This document shows positions 31,000 to 32,618 of a stretch of DNA of 32,618 nucleotides, in pieces. Within the stretch, counting starts at the first letter, position 1. Every line of letters begins with the position of its first letter. This stretch comes from GCA-2861595 sp035536185. GTDB taxonomy: Bacteria > Actinomycetota > Acidimicrobiia > Acidimicrobiales > GCA-2861595. A program made the position numbers and the translations under genes. The stretch covers positions 1 to 32,618 of the forward strand of contig DATLOM010000020.1 of the NCBI GenBank assembly GCA_035536185.1. The letters run 5' to 3'. Below the pieces are notes generated by a model. The model ran no database searches. It was given only the letters and a program-made list of their open reading frames with translations, and was not told the origin of the DNA.

Positions 31000-32618
31000 A
31001 GGAGGTCTCCTCCTCCCCCTCTCCGCCAGCGGCACCGTCGCTGAAGCGCTGGGCCTGCAGCTCGAACATGGTGCGGTAGCGGCCGCCCAGCTCCATGAGC
31101 TCCTGGTGGGAGCCCAGCTCGATCACCCGGCCGTGCTCCAGCACGCAGATCCGGTCGGCCTGGCGGACGGTGGAGAAGCGGTGGGAGATGAGGATGGTGG
31201 TGACGCCACGGGTGGCGGCGAGGATTCGTTCGAAGATCTCGGCCTCGCCCCGCACGTCGAGCTGTGCGGTGGGCTCGTCCAGCAGCACCAGGCCGGCGCC
31301 CTGACGGACGGCACACAACGCCCGCGCAAGGGCGACCCGCTGCCACTGGCCCCCCGACAGCTCGGTGCCGCCCTGGTACCCCTTGTTGAGGGGAGTGTCG
31401 AGGTCGGCCAGGCCCGAGGCACCGGCCTCAGCCAGGGCGGCCAGGATCATCTCGTCCGGAGCACCGCCCGGCGCGACGTTGTCCCGCAGCGGGAGCTCGA
31501 ACCGGATGAAGTCCTGGAACACCGCCGTCACCCGGGATCGCCACTCGTCCACGGCCATGGCCCGCAGGTCGACGCCGTCCACCTCGATGGTGCCGGCCTG
31601 GGGGTCGTAGAGGCGGCAGAGAAGCTTGGCCAGGGTGGTCTTGCCGGCTCCGTTCTGGCCCACGATGGCCAGCGACGATCCGGCAGGGATGGTGAGGTCG
31701 AAGCCAGCGAGCACCGGCTGGTCGGATGCCGGGTAGGCGAAGGTGACGTCCCCGAAGCGGACCTCACGGGCGGGCATGTGGACAGCCGGGACGAGCGCGC
31801 TCGACGGGGGCGAGAGGGCTCCCCTGGGGGCCATGGCCGCTTCGAGCCGAAGGACGGCCACCACCGGCGCAGTGGCCCCGTCCATGGCCCAGTTGAGACC
31901 CCCGAAGGCGATGGCGCTGGTGCCCACCGCCACCTGGGCGAACACCACCAGCTCGGCCAGATCGAGCCGTCCCCCGGTGACGGCGCTGGCCAAGGACCAG
32001 AACACCACCACATTGGCGCCGGCCACGAGCAGGAGGCTCCAGATCAGCGGCCTCTGCCGCAGGCGGGTGGCCCGGTACTGGAGGTCGACCAGCTGAGTGC
32101 GGCGGGCCACGAAGCGGTCGATGGTCCACCCGGCCAGGCCGAACAGGCGCAGCTCCTTGGCCGCCGGCGGGTCCACGGCCAGCTTGAAGGCGTACTCGGC
32201 GTGGCGCTGTGCCTCCCGCACGTCTTCGGTGTTGCGGTCCCGCCACACCGAGCTTTCCCGTAGGAGCCAGTGGGTGGCCAGCCAGGCCCCACCGAGCACG
32301 AACGGTGCCCACCATGCATATGCGAACAGGACCACGGCCGCCGCCGCTCCGGCCACCGCTTCGACCAGGCCGCTGGCGATGAAGTCCATGTTCATGTGCA
32401 TGGGCGGCCCCGTCATGGCGTAGTCGAACTCCCGGGCCACGGTGAGGTCGCTGGTCAGCTCGGGGTCCTCGAGGTGGCCCATGCCGGGCGGGCGGACGCA
32501 CGCTTCGGTGAGCCGGTCGTAGAGCCAAGCCGACACCCGGCTCCCGAGGTTGGCGCTGATGGCCTGGTGCACGGGGGGCAGCGCCTGGAGCAGCACGAAG
32601 GCCAGGCCCATCAGGACG
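30983..32618 (-). CDS. ABC exporter half-transporter, 5' end outside the window
   Basis: The visible part has six hydrophobic segments in about the first 270 residues (for example AAAAVVLFAYAWWAPFVLGG, LLLVAGANVVVFWSLASAV), then the ATPase with Walker A VGQNGAGKTT, the canonical signature ELSGGQWQRVALARAL, Walker B GLVLLDEPTAQLD and the H-loop ISHRFS. The C-terminus is acidic (GGEGEEETSYEALI). The true start lies beyond 32618. It is translated ahead of, and overlapping, the 29125-30999 gene. With a canonical site here and a degenerate signature in the partner, the pair looks like an asymmetric exporter. Confidence 0.88.
   Translation of the reverse strand, partial: VLMGLAFVLLQALPPVHQAISANLGSRVSAWLYDRLTEACVRPPGMGHLEDPELTSDLTVAREFDYAMTGPPMHMNMDFIASGLVEAVAGAAAAVVLFAYAWWAPFVLGGAWLATHWLLRESSVWRDRNTEDVREAQRHAEYAFKLAVDPPAAKELRLFGLAGWTIDRFVARRTQLVDLQYRATRLRQRPLIWSLLLVAGANVVVFWSLASAVTGGRLDLAELVVFAQVAVGTSAIAFGGLNWAMDGATAPVVAVLRLEAAMAPRGALSPPSSALVPAVHMPAREVRFGDVTFAYPASDQPVLAGFDLTIPAGSSLAIVGQNGAGKTTLAKLLCRLYDPQAGTIEVDGVDLRAMAVDEWRSRVTAVFQDFIRFELPLRDNVAPGGAPDEMILAALAEAGASGLADLDTPLNKGYQGGTELSGGQWQRVALARALCAVRQGAGLVLLDEPTAQLDVRGEAEIFERILAATRGVTTILISHRFSTVRQADRICVLEHGRVIELGSHQELMELGGRYRTMFELQAQRFSDGAAGGEGEEETSYEALI

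Noticed and set aside
30620..32263. 547-codon plus-strand frame opposite the ABC genes
   Set aside because: Mirror frame of the two transporter genes, which show clear Walker and signature motifs on the minus strand.

Overview
The window is high-GC DNA with an actinobacterial flavour. It has a one-piece tmRNA with an ...ALAA tag, frequent GTG/TTG starts, 4-nt GTGA-type gene overlaps, apparently leaderless toxin-antitoxin mRNAs, and relics of DUF222 (13E12-type) HNH genes. I cannot name the species; a deep-branching Actinomycetota lineage such as Acidimicrobiia is a guess.

Layout. (1) 88-433 is ssrA (tmRNA). A degenerate copy of its 3' end lies at 2789-2823, so 447-2788 looks like a small inserted segment. 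It carries a winged-helix (HTH_42/AlkZ-like) protein and a two-gene DUF6036 nucleotidyltransferase module. (2) 2876-5770 is a toxin-antitoxin island: mazEF, a vapBC pair, a relic of a DUF6036 gene, a second vapBC pair on the other strand, and a broken copy of a DUF433/DUF5615 pair whose intact copy sits at 27351-28115. (3) 5841-7265 holds two overlapping LuxR-type response regulators preceded by a possible 12-residue leader peptide. (4) 7353-15052 is a minus-strand operon for the cell surface: a membrane-anchored Ser/Thr/Ala-rich stalk protein, a BNR/sialidase-like beta-propeller with two membrane segments, and a very large secreted Kelch/FN3/IPT protein that is split by a frameshift. (5) 15322-22114 is a type I restriction-modification operon, hsdM-hsdS-hsdR. 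Only hsdS is uninterrupted: hsdM has a 1-nt insertion near its end, and hsdR has a nonsense codon plus a 1-nt deletion. The hsdR frame continues into an AlbA_2/Schlafen-like domain. (6) 22228-25404 holds an orphan lipoprotein-like frame, a tyrosine-recombinase relic, a small membrane-anchored protein and a GmrSD-type (DUF262+DUF1524) restriction enzyme. (7) 25861-29054 holds a decayed DUF222 gene, a SAM methyltransferase, the intact DUF433/DUF5615 pair, a small HTH-like protein and a DUF1232 membrane protein. (8) 29125 to the end holds two ABC exporter half-transporters, the second cut by the window edge.

The region reads as an accessory or defence island: type I R-M, a type IV-like nuclease, at least five TA-type modules, recombinase and HNH debris, and a segment flanked by att-like repeats at ssrA. 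Several breaks are single-base length changes in short homopolymers, so part of the apparent decay could be assembly error. The hsdR nonsense codon, the truncated DUF433 copy and the DUF6036 relic are harder to explain that way.

The features most worth following are the ssrA-flanked mini-island, the four TA promoters whose -10 box lies 6-7 nt from the start codon, the HsdR-AlbA_2 fusion, the stalk/BNR/Kelch surface operon next to the paired regulators, and a palindrome that is read in frame as (D)SAES in unrelated genes.
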